Positions 61,473 through 64,000 of a DNA stretch of 64,000 nt are shown here, one piece after another. Source of the stretch: Nostoc sp. CENA543. GTDB taxonomy: Bacteria > Cyanobacteriota > Cyanobacteriia > Cyanobacteriales > Nostocaceae. The notes under the pieces are model-generated. The model ran no database searches. It was not told the DNA's origin and worked only from the letters and a program-made list of their open reading frames with translations. Position 1 is the stretch's first letter, and each line of letters starts with the position of its first letter. The stretch covers positions 3,286,001 through 3,350,000 of the forward strand of contig NZ_CP023278.1 in assembly GCF_002896875.1 (NCBI RefSeq), in the 5' to 3' direction. The position numbers and the translations under genes are program-made.

Positions 61473-62192
61473 CTACCCTTCCGACGATGGTTGAACTGCC
61501 AAATAAATATAGTAAGTCGCCATTGGGATAATAGTGGCAGCGATTAACAGTCCCACTACCCAAGCTGTGGCGTTACCTTTGTCAGTTTCTTCAGCTTTTT
61601 TGAAAGTTCCTTCTACCTGTACTTTGTCAACGATTTGCGGGGGGCCGGGATCAGGTTGACCGGAGAGAACTGCAACTAGGCGATCGCTGGCATCCAAAAA
61701 TGCCTGATTATATTTATTACCATCGCGCAAAGGTGCAGCTAACGTTTCTTCCGCTACACTGGTTGCAATTTCATCTGTTAGCAGAGATTTCACTTTTTCC
61801 CCAGAAATGATTGCTGTACCGTTAGTTACTGTGTCCAGCACTAACAAAGTTTGATTGGCTTTAGCTTCTGAAGTCGGAAACCATCTATCAAACAGTGATT
61901 TCGCAAAGCTGTCTGGAGTTTCACCGTAATCTAAGCGACGAATTGTCACAAATCTGACTTCGTTTCCAGTGTTCTTAGCCAAGTCATCAAAGTTACCACT
62001 AATCTGACCTTCATTGATGCGGCTGATAACTTCACCTTGGTCTACAACCCAAGTAGAATCACCTGCTGTCAGATTGGGTATTTGATAAACACCCGTAGCT
62101 AATGCAGAGGTGGCAAATAATGAAGTAGCTAAAATTACCGTCAGTATCGGTAAGATGAGCCTGATAAAAACTTGGTTGAGGAGCTGCTGCAT
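61473..62192 (-). CDS. TPM-domain protein, Psb32/TLP18.3-like
   Basis: 239 residues: signal peptide (about 10-33), a TPM domain (about 38-165: VVDQGEVISRINEGQI, VRFVTIRRLDYGETPDSFAKSLFDRWFP, LLVLDTVTNGTAIISG) and a C-terminal membrane helix (about 211-232). This is the build of cyanobacterial Psb32 and plant TLP18.3, which help photosystem II repair at the thylakoid lumen. Confidence 0.85.
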   Translation of the reverse strand: MQQLLNQVFIRLILPILTVILATSLFATSALATGVYQIPNLTAGDSTWVVDQGEVISRINEGQISGNFDDLAKNTGNEVRFVTIRRLDYGETPDSFAKSLFDRWFPTSEAKANQTLLVLDTVTNGTAIISGEKVKSLLTDEIATSVAEETLAAPLRDGNKYNQAFLDASDRLVAVLSGQPDPGPPQIVDKVQVEGTFKKAEETDKGNATAWVVGLLIAATIIPMATYYIYLAVQPSSEG

Positions 62193-62383
62193 TTGATAAT
62201 CCTATAATACCGATTAGCATCAAAAATACTATACAACTAATGTCAAAATCACTTATTCCATAGGTTGATCATTAAAGACAAGAGCGATCGCTCTTCATCA
62301 CCTAAGATGCTATTTCTGATATCTTAACTAAGATACTTGCTACTTTTTTATAGTGAATTTTATTGTGTTGACCGCACAAAAGT

Positions 62384-63298
62384 ATGGAAAAGAAACGTTT
62401 TCCTGGTTTGAAAACCGAGTTTTATGAGCATCCGTTTGACCACAAGGCTTTAATGTCTTTGGAGCGAACCCCTGTATTACCTCTATTGTTGAATAAAGTT
62501 AATGAGTACGGGATTGATAGATTGCTGCGGATGCAAATCACTGGAAGTGAATTCAAAGTTACGCCGCGCAATTTTCCCAGTCTCTATAATGCTTTTACGG
62601 AAACCTGCAATATCCTCGATATTACTCCCACCCCAGAACTTTTTCTGTTTCGGGGTACAGGATACATCAAAGCCTACGCTGTTGGGGTAGAAAAGCCTGT
62701 AGTGGGAATTAATCTGGAGGGGATGGAATGGCTTTCCCATGATGAATTGTTGTTTGTGTTCGGACACGAAGTTGCACGCATCAAAGGTAAATACTTGGCA
62801 TACCAGCAAATGGCACATATTATGCCAGTGGTGAAAAATTTAATTAGTAGCACCACCTTCGGTATAGGTGGATTAGCGGCTAACGGCATAGAAATTGCTT
62901 TATATAACTGGATAATTATGGCTAAATTTACCGCCGATCGCGCTGGTTTATTGGCGTGTCAAAATCAAGATGTGGCGATTACTGCTTTGATGAAATTGGG
63001 TGGTTTACCTCAAGAGTATTTAAATGAAGAAACCATTAATGATTTCGTCACCCAAGCGCGTAGTTTTGAATTTACTAATCTCGATAGTTTAGATAAATTC
63101 GCTAAGACTTTTAGCTTCATGGAACATCTTCTACCTTGGACAGTGATGAGAGCCTCGGAACTGTTGAAATGGGTAGACTCAGGCGAATATGACAACTTGT
63201 TGCAAGGAAAAGAACCCGTTCATCAGCAACCTACAACTTCTGAAGATAATGAAGACTGGAATTTCCTCAACGCCTGGGACGCAACTGAACAAAGTTAG
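62384..63298 (+). CDS. M48 peptidase-like protein with degenerate active site
   Basis: 304 residues with an M48-like arrangement, but the HExxH motif reads H128-E129-V-A-R132, so the second zinc-ligand His is Arg. The third ligand position before ADRAG is also changed (K181). Probably not a zinc protease; it may be a chaperone-like or regulatory pseudo-enzyme. No signal peptide; a helical stretch near 160-180 might be membrane-associated. Confidence 0.75.
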   Translation: MEKKRFPGLKTEFYEHPFDHKALMSLERTPVLPLLLNKVNEYGIDRLLRMQITGSEFKVTPRNFPSLYNAFTETCNILDITPTPELFLFRGTGYIKAYAVGVEKPVVGINLEGMEWLSHDELLFVFGHEVARIKGKYLAYQQMAHIMPVVKNLISSTTFGIGGLAANGIEIALYNWIIMAKFTADRAGLLACQNQDVAITALMKLGGLPQEYLNEETINDFVTQARSFEFTNLDSLDKFAKTFSFMEHLLPWTVMRASELLKWVDSGEYDNLLQGKEPVHQQPTTSEDNEDWNFLNAWDATEQS

Positions 63299-63331
63299 GA
63301 TCTATTTTTCTAATTACGAATTACAAATTAT

Positions 63332-64000
63332 ATGACCATAATCTTAACTAACGATGATGGTATTGATGCTCCAGGGATTAAGGCTTTGGTGCAAGCTGTA
63401 AATGGTCAAAAGTTTATTGTTGCTGCACCCAGGGATCATCAATCTGGTTGTGGTCATCAAGTCACCACCACTAGTCCCATTAAATTACAACAGCGTGGGG
63501 AATTTGAATATGCGATCGCTGGTACTCCTGCTGATTGTGTCAGAATTGCGGTAACGCATTTATGCCAAGATACTAAATTTGTCTTGTCTGGAATTAATGC
63601 TGGCGGTAACTTAGGCGTTGATGCCTATATTTCTGGTACTGTGGCGGCGGTGCGAGAGGCTGCTATGCACGGTATCCCTGGAATTGCGATATCTCACTAT
63701 CGTAAAGCCAAGCAAAATTTCGATTGGGAATTTGCAGCTAAGTTAACCGTGGAAATTTTAACTGATTTACTGCACCGCCCCCTAGAACCTTGGTGTTTTT
63801 GGAATGTGAATTTACCCCATCTCCAACCAGGAGAACCCGAACCAGAGATAGTATTTTGCCAACCATGTAATAAACCCTTACCTGTCAACTATCGCATTGA
63901 CGGTGATGATTTTTATTATGTCGGTGAATACGGCAAACGCGATCGCACCCCTGGTAGTGATGTTGATGTTTGTTTTTCTGGAAACATTGCAGTTACTCAA
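63332..64000 (+). CDS. surE: 5'/3'-nucleotidase SurE (3' end outside window)
   Basis: Starts at ATG 63332 and is open to the last base (223 codons). TNDDGIDAPGIKAL with the metal-binding Asp pair, SGINAGGNLG and YISGTVAAVREA are hallmark SurE motifs. Hydrolyses nucleoside monophosphates in the cytoplasm; a stationary-phase survival protein in many bacteria. Confidence 0.95.
   Translation, partial: MTIILTNDDGIDAPGIKALVQAVNGQKFIVAAPRDHQSGCGHQVTTTSPIKLQQRGEFEYAIAGTPADCVRIAVTHLCQDTKFVLSGINAGGNLGVDAYISGTVAAVREAAMHGIPGIAISHYRKAKQNFDWEFAAKLTVEILTDLLHRPLEPWCFWNVNLPHLQPGEPEPEIVFCQPCNKPLPVNYRIDGDDFYYVGEYGKRDRTPGSDVDVCFSGNIAVTQ

Overview
The window looks like chromosomal DNA of a filamentous, heterocyst-forming cyanobacterium of the Nostoc/Anabaena group. 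The evidence is the many GCGATCGC-type (HIP1) octamers, heptameric short tandem repeats (STRR) between genes, an NDH-1 subunit I gene, a Psb32/TLP18.3-like gene, and above all the heterocyst gene hetF preceded by a tandem array of the small RNA NsiR1. Names rest on motifs and family knowledge, because no database search was possible.

Region 1 (1-3670): end of an unknown Cys-containing protein, an aldehyde dehydrogenase, a CysH-type sulfonucleotide reductase, a small thioredoxin-fold protein, then heptamer repeats. Region 2 (3670-8830): about fifteen tandem NsiR1 units read on the minus strand, then hetF on the plus strand. The unit closest to hetF is antisense to the presumed hetF leader. The outermost unit is very diverged but keeps an intact promoter layout. 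Region 3 (8820-17540): small membrane proteins, a metallophosphatase, a three-gene minus-strand cluster (MBOAT acyltransferase, SGNH hydrolase, esterase) that looks like a polysaccharide O-acylation module, and a TraX-like protein. Region 4 (17820-35200): oxidoreductases, a DUF4142 protein, a solitary ndhI, two double-domain sugar enzymes (glycosyltransferase fused to UDP-galactopyranose mutase; family-1 glycosidase fused to an RmlD-like reductase), a plant-type asparaginase next to an ATP-grasp ligase, a GH43 glycosidase, a PhyH dioxygenase, and a minus-strand operon of a degenerate M24 peptidase, galactokinase and a cupin.

Region 5 (35571-44209) is the clearest accessory region: an integrated element of about 8.6 kb in a tRNA-Cys gene. 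A 46-bp direct repeat marks its ends. A tyrosine integrase lies beside the displaced tRNA 3' fragment, and the intact tRNA-Cys is at the other end. Inside are five small or N-terminal ribbon-helix-helix (RHH) proteins, a likely PD-(D/E)XK nuclease, several unknown proteins, and two separate families of short repeats (GGTATC/GATACC and GTTACCTC/GAGGTAAC) that look like protein-binding arrays, either partition/replication sites or operators. No phage structural gene or recognised replication protein was seen. It could be an integrative plasmid or a phage satellite of an undescribed kind.

Region 6 (44237-64000): ordinary chromosome with a CpdA-like phosphodiesterase, a glutamine amidotransferase, three hydrolase or nuclease-like genes, polA, a PEP-CTERM protein, a Gfo/Idh/MocA oxidoreductase, a Cache-HAMP histidine kinase, a RibD-domain reductase, a GNAT-type protein, a DUF4346 protein, a Psb32-like TPM protein, an M48-like protein that has lost its HExxH motif, and surE running off the end.
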